From: Anaerolineales bacterium
GTDB lineage: Bacteria; Chloroflexota; Anaerolineae; Aggregatilineales; UBA2796
Length of the DNA: 64,000 nt
NCBI GenBank assembly: GCA_015075625.1
Contig: JABTTZ010000002.1
Span: 620,001 to 684,000 of the forward strand
Direction of reading: 5' to 3'
Under the pieces are notes generated by a model. That model was given only the letters and a program-made list of their open reading frames with translations. It did not search any database and had not been told where the DNA came from. Every line of letters begins with the position of its first letter. Positions within the stretch are counted from its first letter, which is position 1. The translations under genes were made by a program, and so were the position numbers. Shown here in pieces: positions 26,474 through 36,010 of the stretch.

Positions 26474-27787
26474 ATGTCCTCATCCCCCCGACAGTTTAAA
26501 CGGGTTCATCTGGCGGCGCTCTTTGGCGCGTTTGTCTTTGGCGGTGTCTTAGTGATGGGCTTGGCGGCACTGCTGCTGAACATCAACGAGCGCCAAGTTG
26601 AGGCACGGGTGTTCCCCGCCCAAATTCAACCCATCCCCGAAGGCGAGATTGATCCCGCCGTGTGGGGGATGAATTTCCCCCGCCAATATGCTAGTTTTAT
26701 GGAGACGAAAGAAGATACCTTAGAAACACCTTTTGGCGGCAGCAAACCGATTGATAAGTTAGAGCGCTACCCCGTCCTCACACGGTTGTGGGCGGGCTAT
26801 GCCTTCAGCGTCGCCTACAGCGAAGAACGGGGGCATTATTACGCCCTGATTGACCAAAAAGAGACGAAGCGTCAAGAGGTGGTCAAGCAACCCGGCGCCT
26901 GCGCCAACTGCCACGCTGGTGAAGCGCCCTCGCTGATTGCCTCGATGGGGTGGGAGGCATTTAACAAAACACCCTACGCTGAACTCTCTGATAAGCTCCA
27001 TTCGGGGTCGGTCTGTGCCGATTGCCATGAGCCGAACACAATGACCTTGCGCGTGACGCGCCCTGCCTTTATGAATGCTATGGCGGTACGCGGGGTCGAT
27101 ATTGCCACCGCCAGCCGTCAAGAGATGCGTACCTATGTCTGCGCCCAATGCCACGTTGAATATTACTTTGCGGGTGAGGGGAAAGCGCTGACCTTCCCCT
27201 GGAAAAATGGGCTGTCCATCGACGCCATCGATCAATACTACCAAGACATTGCCTTCACCGATTTCAAAAACAAAGAGACCGGCGCGGGGATGATCAAGAT
27301 TCAGCATCCCGAATACGAGATGTTCAGCAGCAGCCTGCACGCCCGTTCAGGGGTTAGCTGTGCCGATTGCCACATGCCTTACGTCCGCGAAGGGGCGGTC
27401 AAAGTCTCCGATCACCATTGGCGCAGCCCGATTGCCAACATCAGCAACGCCTGCCAAACCTGTCACAAGTTTGACGAGGCGACGCTCCGCGCCCGAATCG
27501 ACATCATTCAAAACAACACCAGTCTGCTGTTGCGCAGCGCCGAAAGCGCCCTCACCGATGCGATGGATGCTATCATTGCGGCGCGGAACGGCGGCGCCAC
27601 CGATGAGACGCTCTCCGCTGCGCTAATCTTCATCCGTCGCGCTCAAATGCGTTGGGATTTCGTCTTTTCTGAAAACAGCACGGGCTTTCATAACCCACAA
27701 GAATCGGCACGGGTCTTAGGCGATGCGATCAACTTTGCCCGCCAAGCCCAGATTGAGGCGATCAAGCTCACTCCCCCTGCGCCATAA
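26474..27787 (+). CDS. nrfA: Ammonia-forming cytochrome c nitrite reductase NrfA (CxxCH type)
   Basis: Reduces nitrite to ammonium with six electrons from NrfH. An N-terminal membrane-anchor or signal helix (about 12-36) precedes the pentaheme domain. Five CxxCH motifs are present: CANCH (C143), CADCH, CAQCH, CADCH and CQTCH. The active-site heme of classical NrfA uses CxxCK; no CxxCK exists here, so this belongs to the variant type with histidine at that place. CAQCHVEYYF and LTFPW around the catalytic/calcium site are kept. Length (437) is typical. The 3' end overlaps the convergent gene by 20 bases. Confidence 0.94.
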   Translation: MSSSPRQFKRVHLAALFGAFVFGGVLVMGLAALLLNINERQVEARVFPAQIQPIPEGEIDPAVWGMNFPRQYASFMETKEDTLETPFGGSKPIDKLERYPVLTRLWAGYAFSVAYSEERGHYYALIDQKETKRQEVVKQPGACANCHAGEAPSLIASMGWEAFNKTPYAELSDKLHSGSVCADCHEPNTMTLRVTRPAFMNAMAVRGVDIATASRQEMRTYVCAQCHVEYYFAGEGKALTFPWKNGLSIDAIDQYYQDIAFTDFKNKETGAGMIKIQHPEYEMFSSSLHARSGVSCADCHMPYVREGAVKVSDHHWRSPIANISNACQTCHKFDEATLRARIDIIQNNTSLLLRSAESALTDAMDAIIAARNGGATDETLSAALIFIRRAQMRWDFVFSENSTGFHNPQESARVLGDAINFARQAQIEAIKLTPPAP

Positions 27788-28151
27788 GTGCCGCCGCCGC
27801 GCCGATCAACGCCCCCGCCGCACCCCACGCGGGGGCGCGTTCCAACATACCAAGCAAAATCGGCAGGGGAAAATCTGGTAAGGGGTGGGCATGGACGGCG
27901 TTTTTCAGGAACATCAGCCCCACGCTGATCAGCGCCGCGCTCACCCCCGCCGCCCCCCCAAAAAATAGCCATCGTAACCCACCGCGCCCACTCCCCGTCA
28001 CTCGCCACCCCGCCAGAATCCCGCCCGCAACCCCTAGTGTGGCAACCATGCGCAGATCATTGAGATCAAGGGTGACCCACACAAAAACGGCGACGCCAAA
28101 AAACAGCATTGCCAGACGGAATCGTTTGGGATGTTTCCCATCAAAAGGCAT
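27768..28151 (-). CDS. Small polytopic membrane protein of unknown function
   Basis: 127 residues with about four hydrophobic segments (FRLAMLFFGVAVFVWVTL, VATLGVAGGILAGW, WLFFGGAAGVSAALISVGL, GAAGALIGAAAALMA) linked by short charged loops. I do not recognise a family. The ATG at 28151 is chosen over a TTG one codon upstream. It converges on nrfA with a 20-base overlap at the 3' end, so transcripts from both sides would be complementary there. Nothing links it to nitrite reduction. Confidence 0.6.
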   Translation of the reverse strand: MPFDGKHPKRFRLAMLFFGVAVFVWVTLDLNDLRMVATLGVAGGILAGWRVTGSGRGGLRWLFFGGAAGVSAALISVGLMFLKNAVHAHPLPDFPLPILLGMLERAPAWGAAGALIGAAAALMAQGE

Positions 28152-28189
28152 CAAATGGTTTAGCCCCTATCGGTGAATGGGTAAGCACC

Positions 28190-28325
28190 CCACACCCCCG
28201 TAGGGACGTCCCAAGGGGTGTCCACCTCTCGCTCAACGGCACATCACATCATCGGACGTGCCGCACGGCGCTCTTCCCTTCCCCCGTACACAGGGGAAGG
28301 GGATGGGGGTTGGGAGTTCTGGCTA
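28190..28325. repeat. Dispersed intergenic repeats (GTAGGGACG type and G-rich arm)
   Basis: CGTAGGGACGTCCCAAGGGG followed by a CTTCCCC/GGGGAAG inverted pair and a G-rich stretch (GGATGGGGGTTGGG). The first word belongs to the family also seen at 5.34, 22.39, 24.69 and 49.41 kb. No gene is seen here. Confidence 0.45.
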
Positions 28326-28335
28326 ACTCCGCACC

Positions 28336-29454
28336 TCATTGGGCAATCGGAATACGGATGGTGAAGGTTGTTCCCACCCCAAAGGTGCTGTCTACCAAAA
28401 CATCGCCGTTGTGCAGTTCAACGATGCGCTGGACGATGGGCAGCCCTGCCCCCGCCCCCTGATCTTCATGGACATGGCGCTTGATTTGGTAAAAAATCTC
28501 GAAGATATGCTCCAGTTCTTCAGTATCAATGCCGCGCCCTTTATCGTTGACCGAAAAAAGAACAAACCCATCTTCGGCGCGGGCGCTCACGGTGACTGAT
28601 CCTTCCGGTTTGTCGCTGAATTTCACCCCATTGTCAATCAGTTGGATGAGCGCCGAACGAAACAGTTCCTTATCGGTGACAATGGAGGGATAACTCTCGC
28701 TCAGATCGCTGATCAAGCGCACCCCATGCTCGCTGGCAAGGACGGCACAGTGTTGACACGCCCCCCGGATAATTCCGGCAATATCCTTTGTTGGGCGCTT
28801 GCGAATACCGAAGGTGCGCTGTGCCTCGCCCGTCTCCAATTCCACCAGCAAAATGAAGTTTTCGACCAAACGGCGGAGGCGATCTGCCCCCGAACTGATA
28901 CCCTTCAGGTATTCGCGCATGTCGTCTAGAGAGAGTTTGCCAATATCCATGTTCAGCAGGTCGGCATAGGCAACCATCGGCGTCAGCGGCGTGCGAAATT
29001 CGTGGTGAAGGATGGTCAAGATGCGCTTTTTCAGTTCGCCAATTTGTTCTTGTTGGGCGGCGCTCATATCGCGGAAACGGCGCAGTTTGTTGGCAACGAC
29101 CATGACGAGATCATCGGGGTCAAAGGGTTTTGTAAGGTAATGATCGACGCCTGCCTCAAAGCCAATCCGAATATCGGTTTTTTCGCCCTTCGCCGTCAGA
29201 AAAATGAGCGGAATATTCACCCATTGTATGTTTTGGCGCATTTCTTCAAGAAACTGCAAGCCGCTCATCTCTGGCATCATAATATCCGAGACGATCAAAT
29301 CTGGCGGACGCCCCATCGCCTCAAGTGCCGTTAAGCCTTCTCGCCCGTTCAGCGCAATGACGACGTTGTAGCCTTGCAAGGTGAGAATATCTTGAATGCC
29401 ATGGACAATATGAAGTTCATCTTCGATGACGAGGATGGTTGGCTGTCTTGTCAT
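28336..29454 (-). CDS. Receiver-histidine kinase hybrid (N-terminal receiver)
   Basis: 372 residues: receiver domain (1-125; E11-D12, phospho-acceptor D57 in VSDIMMPEMSG, T88, K109 in LTKPF), a HisKA domain with LTILHHEFRTPLTPM (phospho-His about 151), and HATPase_c with DNGVKFSD, NDKGRGI and a GAGAGLPIV glycine box. A receiver placed before the kinase suggests it is itself controlled by phosphorylation, like cyanobacterial and Chloroflexota relay kinases. No sensor domain is seen. The gene is solitary; possible partners are the orphan receivers at 0-1.6 kb. Confidence 0.92.
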   Translation of the reverse strand: MTRQPTILVIEDELHIVHGIQDILTLQGYNVVIALNGREGLTALEAMGRPPDLIVSDIMMPEMSGLQFLEEMRQNIQWVNIPLIFLTAKGEKTDIRIGFEAGVDHYLTKPFDPDDLVMVVANKLRRFRDMSAAQQEQIGELKKRILTILHHEFRTPLTPMVAYADLLNMDIGKLSLDDMREYLKGISSGADRLRRLVENFILLVELETGEAQRTFGIRKRPTKDIAGIIRGACQHCAVLASEHGVRLISDLSESYPSIVTDKELFRSALIQLIDNGVKFSDKPEGSVTVSARAEDGFVLFSVNDKGRGIDTEELEHIFEIFYQIKRHVHEDQGAGAGLPIVQRIVELHNGDVLVDSTFGVGTTFTIRIPIAQ

Positions 29455-29554
29455 GAAATCACCCCCAAATCGCTTTTAAGAATTGCTCTTGGCTTGCCCT
29501 TAGCCTATCACAAAAGCCTTTAGGGGGGAACTATACGAGTTCAAACAATTTGAG

Positions 29555-30013
29555 CTACCCTTCCTCAATCAGGCGCTTCACCCCCTCGCGGATGCTATCC
29601 GCCGGACTAACCTTCACCTGTGAAACTGCCAAGTCCCCTGCCTCGTCAAAGATAAAATGGCTGCGAATAATGCCCATAAATTTCCGCCCATACAACGATC
29701 TTTCACCCCACGCGCCAAGTATTTCGATCAGGGCATGGGTGGGATCGCTCAACAGGGTGTAGGGGAGATTCTGTTTTTTCTTCCACCGTGCAAGGGCGCT
29801 AGGGGGATCGCTGCTTAAGCCAAAGACAACGGTATGATTTTCTGTGATTTGGGGAAAGGCATCCCGAAAGCCGCAGGCTTGCGTGGTGCAGCCGGGCGTA
29901 TCGGCGCGGGGAAAGACGAAGATCAAGACACGGCGCCCCACATATTCGGCAAGATGGATGGGCTTGCCTTCTTCATTCAAAAGTGTTAAGGCAGAAAAAT
30001 CCTTTAGATTCAT
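29555..30013 (-). CDS. bcp: Peroxiredoxin, Bcp/PrxQ type
   Basis: A thioredoxin-dependent peroxidase of 152 residues that removes hydrogen and organic peroxides. FPRADTPGCTTQACGFRD shows the peroxidatic Cys42 and the resolving Cys47 five residues on, the atypical 2-Cys PrxQ pattern. LSSDPPSALARW and YTLLSDPTHALIEILGAWGE also fit. It lies 28 bases after radA on the same strand and may be co-transcribed with it. All catalytic residues are present. Confidence 0.94.
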   Translation of the reverse strand: MNLKDFSALTLLNEEGKPIHLAEYVGRRVLIFVFPRADTPGCTTQACGFRDAFPQITENHTVVFGLSSDPPSALARWKKKQNLPYTLLSDPTHALIEILGAWGERSLYGRKFMGIIRSHFIFDEAGDLAVSQVKVSPADSIREGVKRLIEEG

Positions 30014-30041
30014 AGGGAATGCCCTTCTCTACTCTGAATGG

Positions 30042-31478
30042 TCAGGAGGAAGACTCCTTAGATTCGCCCCCTTTGGCGCGTCCTTCGCGGGGTAAGACGG
30101 TATCCAGCGCGTCGATCAAGCGCCGCACAGGGATGGTCACAATTCCTTCGGGAGGAGGGTCGCCGCGCCGGATTGTTTTGGGGATCAGGCAGCGCTTAAA
30201 GCCCAATTTTGCCGCCTCACGCAGGCGCGTGCTAAGCTGGCTCACGGCGCGGAGTTCGCCGCTCAAGCCGATCTCCCCGATAATGGCAATGTCGGCAGGG
30301 ATAGGGCGATCCCACACACTGGAGGCAATGGCGACGGCAACCGCCAAATCTGCGGCAGGTTCGTCAATTGCCAAGCCGCCGATCACGTTCACGAAAATAT
30401 CCTGATTAAAGAGCTTGATTCCCACCCGCCGCGCCAGTACCGCTGTCACCAACTGCAAGCGATTCGTATCGACCCCGTTCGCGGTGCGGCGGGGGTTGGG
30501 ATATGCCGTCTCGCTGGCAAGCGCCTGCACTTCTACCAAGAGGGGGCGCGTCCCTTCCATCGTCACAACGATTGCCGACCCCGGCGCGTTCACAAGGCGC
30601 TCGGCAAGGAACACCTCTGAAGGGTTTGTCACCTCCACCATGCCCGAATCGCGCATTTCAAAAACGCCCACTTCGCTGGTTGCCCCAAAGCGGTTTTTCA
30701 CGCTGCGCAAAAGGCGATACGCCTGAAAGGAATCCCCTTCTAAATAGAGGACGGTATCGACAATGTGTTCAAGAACGCGGGGTCCGGCAATGACGCCTTC
30801 TTTGGTCACATGCCCCACTAGAAAAACGCATGTGCCGGTGTTTTTGGCATATGCCTGCAAGCGTGCTGTACATTCGCGGATCTGCGTCACCGTCCCTGCG
30901 GAGGATGGCTTGTCGTCGCTGTAGGTGGTCTGGATCGAATCAACGATCATCACATGGGGTTGAAGGGCTTGGGCGTGGTTCAGGATTGCCTCAAGATTTG
31001 TCTCGGTGACAAGGTAGAGGCTCTCGGCATTGACGTTTAGGCGCTCTGCCCGCATTTTGATTTGGCGGACGCTCTCTTCGCCAGAAACATAGAGGACTTT
31101 TCCCACCGTCTCGGCAACCACAGCCGCGATCTGGGTTAGCAAGGTTGATTTGCCAATGCCCGGATCACCTCCGACAAGGACGATGCTCCCCGGCACAATC
31201 CCGCCACCGAGGACGCGGGAGAATTCCGGTACAGGCAGTATCCACCGTGCATCATCTTCGGCGGGGATGTCCCGCAGGCGCTGCGGCGTCGAGTGGGGAA
31301 GCACGCTCCCACCCACCCCAGCGGCGCTCCCCGCCCCGCGCTTTTTTGTCGGTTCGGCGGGCGTTTCCATCACCTCGACAAAGGTGTTCCACTCCCCGCA
31401 GCTAGAACAGCGCCCCATCGAACGGGGGGAGCGCTTCCCACAGTTGGAACACTCAAAGTAGCTGCTCGGCTTTGCCAA
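30042..31478 (-). CDS. radA: DNA repair protein RadA (Sms)
   Basis: A RecA-like helicase acting at recombination intermediates. Order: zinc finger (CSNCG...CSSCG, about residues 10-28), Walker A GGDPGIGKST, the RadA KNRFG motif in SVKNRFGATSEVGVF, and a C-terminal Lon-like domain (DIFVNVIGGLAIDEPAADLA, IIGEIGLSGELR). I place the start at a TTG (31478), giving MAKPSSYFECSNCG, the family's usual N-terminus, seven bases after the upstream stop; a frame to 31532 would add 18 residues overlapping that gene. It lies in a run YggT - DUF167 - radA - bcp. Confidence 0.93.
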   Translation of the reverse strand: MAKPSSYFECSNCGKRSPRSMGRCSSCGEWNTFVEVMETPAEPTKKRGAGSAAGVGGSVLPHSTPQRLRDIPAEDDARWILPVPEFSRVLGGGIVPGSIVLVGGDPGIGKSTLLTQIAAVVAETVGKVLYVSGEESVRQIKMRAERLNVNAESLYLVTETNLEAILNHAQALQPHVMIVDSIQTTYSDDKPSSAGTVTQIRECTARLQAYAKNTGTCVFLVGHVTKEGVIAGPRVLEHIVDTVLYLEGDSFQAYRLLRSVKNRFGATSEVGVFEMRDSGMVEVTNPSEVFLAERLVNAPGSAIVVTMEGTRPLLVEVQALASETAYPNPRRTANGVDTNRLQLVTAVLARRVGIKLFNQDIFVNVIGGLAIDEPAADLAVAVAIASSVWDRPIPADIAIIGEIGLSGELRAVSQLSTRLREAAKLGFKRCLIPKTIRRGDPPPEGIVTIPVRRLIDALDTVLPREGRAKGGESKESSS

Positions 31479-31485
31479 GAGCGGG

Positions 31486-31818
31486 CTAATCCGAATCCGA
31501 GACGCCCGGATCGGGGCGCAGACGCTCGTCAATGTCGGCGGTAGTCACCCCTTCGATGGAGATCATTTTGTCGCGGTGGTCGTGTCCGGCGATGATCTCA
31601 ACGGCTTTTTCGGGAACGCCCAAACGCGAGGCAAGGAAGGCGATCAGAGCGGCATTTGCCTGCCCATCGGTTGGCGGGGCAGTCAGCCGGATTTTCAATG
31701 TGCCGTCCTCCTGAACACCAACCACTTCATCCCGTTGGGCGCGTGTTACCAACCGCACGGCGAACGCGGCGCCCAGCTTGGCATTAGAAAACTTATGGTC
31801 GTCCTTGCGCGTCGTCAT
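31486..31818 (-). CDS. DUF167 / YggU family protein
   Basis: 110 residues. AFAVRLVTRAQRDEV, LKIRLTAPPTDGQANAALIA, FLASRLGVPEKAVEII and GHDHRDKMISIEG match the small YggU/DUF167 fold, whose function is unknown. The pattern TAPPxDGxANxAL is diagnostic. In many bacteria it follows a yggT gene, as here: YggT ends 22 bases upstream on the same strand. The C-terminal tail is acidic. Confidence 0.9.
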   Translation of the reverse strand: MTTRKDDHKFSNAKLGAAFAVRLVTRAQRDEVVGVQEDGTLKIRLTAPPTDGQANAALIAFLASRLGVPEKAVEIIAGHDHRDKMISIEGVTTADIDERLRPDPGVSDSD

Positions 31819-31840
31819 CCCATAATCCTTTCGACACAGA

Positions 31841-32107
31841 TCAGAAAAGTGCGCGTATGAGGGAAATCAACAATGCCTGAATTACAAACGACCCCACCAA
31901 AACGGCGAGTGGGCTGAAATCGATCATCCCTCGTTGGGGAAGCATCCGCCGGACGGGGGCAAGAATCGGTTCGGTTAAATTATAGACGATCTTGTACGCT
32001 TGGTTCAGCGTTGGATCGGGATTGATATAACTCATCAGCACCCGCGCTAAGATGAGCAGATTGAACAGGAAAAAAAACACCTGAATCAGGTTGATCAGTC
32101 CACCCAT
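31841..32107 (-). CDS. YggT-family membrane protein
   Basis: 88 residues with two membrane helices (about 8-28 and 62-85). The family core is seen in LLILARVLMSYINPDPTLN, YNLTEPILAPVRRMLP and GMIDFSPLAVLV. Members are linked to ion homeostasis and, in chloroplasts and cyanobacteria, to thylakoid or division roles; the function in other bacteria is unsettled. It is first in the run leading to radA. Confidence 0.9.
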   Translation of the reverse strand: MGGLINLIQVFFFLFNLLILARVLMSYINPDPTLNQAYKIVYNLTEPILAPVRRMLPQRGMIDFSPLAVLVGSFVIQALLISLIRALF

Positions 32108-32313
32108 AGAATCGCCGCCTACCGTTTATTACCCATTATGAGCGCTAGTAGAGGGGATGATCGGTCTCATCCCTTCCCCAAATCACCATGAATTGTACGT
32201 GATCATGAGCAATTGATACAAGAAAGCCCACCACGCGCCATTTTCCCACCGTGCTGTGATAGAATCGCCCTGATTGTGGTCTGTCCTATTCACGCTGTAG
32301 TGAAGGAGTCCTC

Positions 32314-33648
32314 GTGAGTTTACGCCGCCTATCGGGTTTATCAACTGCCTCGCTGCTGTGGGGCGCTGCGCTGGTTATGTTTGTCGTCCTAGTGACATTC
32401 TCCTTCACCACCCTAACCCTCACGGCTGCCCAACCAAAGGCAACCCCGATCCCCCCTACATTTGGGTCTATTTTGGGGGGTGGCGGGCAAGCACAGCCAA
32501 CCTTCACCCCGTCACCACCCGCCCCAACACCTACCCTCCCCACCTTACACAGCGCCATGATGGGCATTCAAATTCACCCCATTCTAGAGATTAGCGCGTG
32601 GTGGGCAATGGTGGATCGGGCGCAGTTCATGGGCTTTAAGTGGATCAAGGTGCAGGTGAACTGGGCAGAGATGGAGACAGAGCCGGGCGTCTATTCACAG
32701 GCATTCAGCGTCGTTCGGGATAATCTCTTTTATGCCGGACAGCGCGGCTTTAACATCCTGATCAGCGTTGTCAACGCCCCCGATTGGGCGCGTCCGGCAG
32801 CGGCGCGGGGGCAGCAGAACGGTGCGCCAAGCGACCCCCAAACCTACGCAAACTTTCTGAACGCCATTTTCAACGCTTGGGGGACACAGTATATTCAAGC
32901 AGTAGAGGTCTGGAACGAGCCAAACCTCCGCCGCGAATGGACGGGGCATCCCGCCACCGCTGCCGCCTACAAACCCTACTTCGACGCTGCCTACAACGCC
33001 ATTCGCGCCCACAGTGGCGAGATCGTCGTCATTACGGCGGGGCTTGCTCCGGCGGGCGATACCGCCGATGGCTCTGTCGATGATCGGCGCTGGTTGAGGG
33101 AACTCTACGCGGCGGGCTTGCCCGTAAATGATCCGAATTTTGCCATTGGGATTCACCCCTATGGATGGGCAAACGCGCCGGATGCCCGCTGCTGTGCGAA
33201 CCCCTCGCAAGGATGGGACAATCAACGTTTTTTCTTTTTCCTCGATACGATTGCCGATTACCGTCAGATTATGGTCGAAAACAATCATGCCAACGGCAAA
33301 CTGTGGGCAACGGAATTTGGGTGGGCAACCTTCGATGGGCTGCGCTACAAGGATCATCTCAGCGGTCCACCTGCTATCCCACCTAGCGACCCCGCGTTGG
33401 GATGGATGAATCGTCTGACAGAAATACAGCAAGCAACCTACGTCATCCGTGCCTTTGAACTTGCCCAAACAGGGGATTTAGCGGGCTTCATGGGCCCGCT
33501 GTTTCTGTGGAACATGAATTTCGCTTCCCTAACGGGCTATATCAACGAGAACACGCCGAGTCTGCCAGAGGCGGGGTTCAGCGTTCTGAACAGCGATTGG
33601 GGGACACGCCCCCTTTACGATGCACTGCAATTTGCCCCGAAAGAGTAA
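32314..33648 (+). CDS. Secreted or anchored TIM-barrel glycoside hydrolase-like protein
   Basis: 444 residues. An N-terminal hydrophobic signal/anchor helix (about 15-38) is followed by a Pro/Thr linker (about 40-76) and a (beta/alpha)8 domain. Two candidate catalytic glutamates sit in AVEVWNEPNLRREW (acid/base) and LWATEFGWATFDG (nucleophile), as in clan GH-A families such as GH39 or GH5. The exact family and substrate are not assignable. The GTG at 32314 follows GAAGGAG. The protein probably acts on glycans outside the cell. It is monocistronic. Confidence 0.83.
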   Translation: MSLRRLSGLSTASLLWGAALVMFVVLVTFSFTTLTLTAAQPKATPIPPTFGSILGGGGQAQPTFTPSPPAPTPTLPTLHSAMMGIQIHPILEISAWWAMVDRAQFMGFKWIKVQVNWAEMETEPGVYSQAFSVVRDNLFYAGQRGFNILISVVNAPDWARPAAARGQQNGAPSDPQTYANFLNAIFNAWGTQYIQAVEVWNEPNLRREWTGHPATAAAYKPYFDAAYNAIRAHSGEIVVITAGLAPAGDTADGSVDDRRWLRELYAAGLPVNDPNFAIGIHPYGWANAPDARCCANPSQGWDNQRFFFFLDTIADYRQIMVENNHANGKLWATEFGWATFDGLRYKDHLSGPPAIPPSDPALGWMNRLTEIQQATYVIRAFELAQTGDLAGFMGPLFLWNMNFASLTGYINENTPSLPEAGFSVLNSDWGTRPLYDALQFAPKE

Positions 33649-33705
33649 AGAATGACGGGGGGCGCACACCCCCTTCCTCCTACATAGGGGCTGAGGGAAT
33701 CAAAA

Positions 33706-33727
33706 GGGCGGGTCTGATGACCCGCCC
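33706..33727 (-). terminator. Probable terminator of the S1-domain gene
   Basis: GGGCGGGTC and GACCCGCCC form a perfect 9-bp stem with a 4-base loop, followed by TTTT on the minus strand and 22 bases past the S1-gene stop. On the plus strand the tail is A-rich, so it would not serve the glycosidase gene as a classic terminator. Confidence 0.6.
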
Positions 33728-33748
33728 AAAGAAAAAATGCGCTGGCAG

Positions 33749-35089
33749 TTAAATGCCGGTTTGTTCTTCTGTTTCCTCGGCATCAGGAGCGGCTTCGGAC
33801 ATCTCGTTATGATCGTCATGTCCATTACTACCGTTTTCTGCCCCGCCGTTCGCGCTGGCAAGGGGTGTTTCCAGCACTGCCCCCTCTGCCCCTTCAACAC
33901 TCTCTAAGAGTGTCTCACCAGGGAGGAGTATCGCGCCACCTTCAGCACCTTCCATCCCTTCGATGATCGGCTGCTCTACACCCCACCGTTGGGTGAACCC
34001 CACACGGCGCTTATCCGGCTCTAGACGGCTGATGCGTAAGCCCAGACGATCACTTTTCTTCACATAGCTGTGCGGCTCTTTGAGTGTGCCGTCGCCCATC
34101 TCGCTGAGATGCAGCAGCCCCTCTAGCCCGTCATCAAGGGCGATGAACGCCCCAAACTCAACAACGTTCGTCACTGTGCCTTCCACCTGCTGCCCCTCGT
34201 GGTAGCGATTCATCGCATCCGACCAAGGATCAGGCAGCAGGCGCTTGCGGCTGAGGGCAATACGATTGGTATCGCGATCCAAGCTGAGGACATACACCTC
34301 AATCTCATCGCCAATGCGCAAGACATCTTTCGGGTGGTCAACGCGGTGCCACGCCAGTTCGCTGACATGGATCAACCCATCTGCCCCACCCAGATTGACG
34401 AACGCGCCAAAATCGCGCAGCCCGGTGACCAGCCCCTTCACCACGTCACCTTCCATCAATTCGGAAAGCAGCCGTGCTTTCTGCTGCAAACGCCATTCTT
34501 TCTGTGCTTCGCGTTCGCTGAAGATCAGGCGGCGGCGAGTTTGATCGACCTCGATCACTTTCACTCCCAACGTCCGCCCCATCAGCGTCCCAAGCGAATC
34601 GCGGCGGTCTGTTCCACCGGCGCCCATCGTTAACAGGTGCGAGGTGGGAATGAACCCTTCCAAGCGCCGCCAACGGACAAGCACACCGCCGCGATTGTGT
34701 CCGGTGATGTTGACCTCAACGACATCTTCTGTGCCGTGCAAGCGCCGCGCCTCGTCCCAGTCGTGTTGTTGCAAGCCCTGGCTGATCGAGACGATCAAAT
34801 TGCCTTCGGCATCGCGGGTACTCAACACATAGACCGGAACTTTCGCCCCGATAACGAGAAGTGCCTTGTAATCCTCGTCAAGGTGGTCAAGGTCTTGGGC
34901 AGGGACAATGCCATCCTGCTTCAAACCCATCCCAATAATAATGTCGCCTTTGCCGTCGATCTGGATGATCTCCGCGTCGGGATAAATATCCCCACGCTCT
35001 GGCTGTTTTTGCGCTTGGAGCGATTCTTCCAATAACTGCTCAAATTCCGCCCGCAACTGCTTCTCACGTTCCGACTTATCCACGCCCAT
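33749..35089 (-). CDS. S1-domain RNA-binding protein (ribosomal protein S1-like)
   Basis: About 446 residues with four OB/S1 repeats. Clear units start near AEIIQIDGKGDIIIGM, EVNITGHNRGGVLVRW, DVVKGLVTGLRDFGAFVNLG and QVEGTVTNVVEFGAFIALDD; the last two show the classic S1 signature. An N-terminal coiled segment (EREKQLRAEFEQLLEESL) and an acidic, Gly/Asn/Glu-rich C-terminal tail of ~70 residues flank them. This fits the bacterial S1-like protein that helps mRNA load on the ribosome, though with fewer repeats than the six of E. coli RpsA. The ATG at 35089 is chosen; the upstream extension to 35269 is not S1-like. Confidence 0.86.
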   Translation of the reverse strand: MGVDKSEREKQLRAEFEQLLEESLQAQKQPERGDIYPDAEIIQIDGKGDIIIGMGLKQDGIVPAQDLDHLDEDYKALLVIGAKVPVYVLSTRDAEGNLIVSISQGLQQHDWDEARRLHGTEDVVEVNITGHNRGGVLVRWRRLEGFIPTSHLLTMGAGGTDRRDSLGTLMGRTLGVKVIEVDQTRRRLIFSEREAQKEWRLQQKARLLSELMEGDVVKGLVTGLRDFGAFVNLGGADGLIHVSELAWHRVDHPKDVLRIGDEIEVYVLSLDRDTNRIALSRKRLLPDPWSDAMNRYHEGQQVEGTVTNVVEFGAFIALDDGLEGLLHLSEMGDGTLKEPHSYVKKSDRLGLRISRLEPDKRRVGFTQRWGVEQPIIEGMEGAEGGAILLPGETLLESVEGAEGAVLETPLASANGGAENGSNGHDDHNEMSEAAPDAEETEEQTGI

Positions 35090-35465
35090 GACCCGTTCAA
35101 CCGCCTTTTGTGGTTTAGGATTCCCCCTCAACAGGGGGTTACGATGTTTTGTCCACGACATCTTTCGCAGAATGGCGAAATGACCCGGCGCACAACCGAG
35201 CAGGTGAATCCTCAGAGTAGGAAATGAGGGATTGCGCGAATTGTGGCGTTCTCGCTTAGGTTGCGTCAATGATCTTGGACACGCCCACTTAGAAATGAAT
35301 TCTATCAGTGTGCAGCCTATTTTGACAACCCTGATTCAATGTATGTTCGGGGAAATGTTGTGAACTTGATATGTTTGTTAGACACACCGAGAGAAACAAA
35401 CCTTACGATTCCCCCTCAATGGGCATCATCGTTTCCTTTTAAGGGCTGTGAACGGAGCGCGAGGG

Positions 35466-35918
35466 ATGAAAACAGTTATTCAACGGGTGCGGCGTGCCGC
35501 CGTGCGTGTCGATGATCAGGTTGTGGGTGCAGTGGACGGCGGACTCCTCATTTTGCTCGGGATTGGGCAGGGCGATACCGAGGCAGAGGCAAAATGGCTG
35601 GCAGAGCGCATCGCTGTTCTGCGCATTTTTCCCGATGAGGACGATAAATTTAACCGATCCCTTCTCGATACAGGCGGCGGAGCGCTGGTCGTCTCTCAAT
35701 TTACACTCTTTGGCGATGCTGCTGGCGGACGCCGCCCTAGCTTTATCAAAGCCGCTCCCCCTGCTATTGCCGCGCCGCTGTGTGATCGCTTTGTAGAGTA
35801 CCTGCGCGGCATGGGTGTTCGCCATGTGGAAACCGGCATTTTTGGCGCAAAGATGATCGTGGAGTTAGCCAACGATGGTCCTGTCACGATTCTGCTGGAT
35901 CGTGACCCACGCCCGTAG
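35466..35918 (+). CDS. dtd: D-aminoacyl-tRNA deacylase
   Basis: Hydrolyses D-amino acids mischarged on tRNA. 150 residues with the family start [17 protein letters not shown], the active-site SQFTLFGD with catalytic Thr, KAAPP, and the trans-acting [10 protein letters not shown] block where Gly-Pro usually forms the chiral selection site. The ATG at 35466 has GAGCGCGAGGG directly upstream. The gene is complete and monocistronic. Confidence 0.95.
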   Translation: MKTVIQRVRRAAVRVDDQVVGAVDGGLLILLGIGQGDTEAEAKWLAERIAVLRIFPDEDDKFNRSLLDTGGGALVVSQFTLFGDAAGGRRPSFIKAAPPAIAAPLCDRFVEYLRGMGVRHVETGIFGAKMIVELANDGPVTILLDRDPRP

Positions 35919-36010
35919 AACTGGTCTCTTGACGGCAGTGGCGCGTCCGTGTATCCTACACAATAGAACATACGAGCTATCGCTTGCCGAATGTAGAAAG
36001 GTTATTTTCC

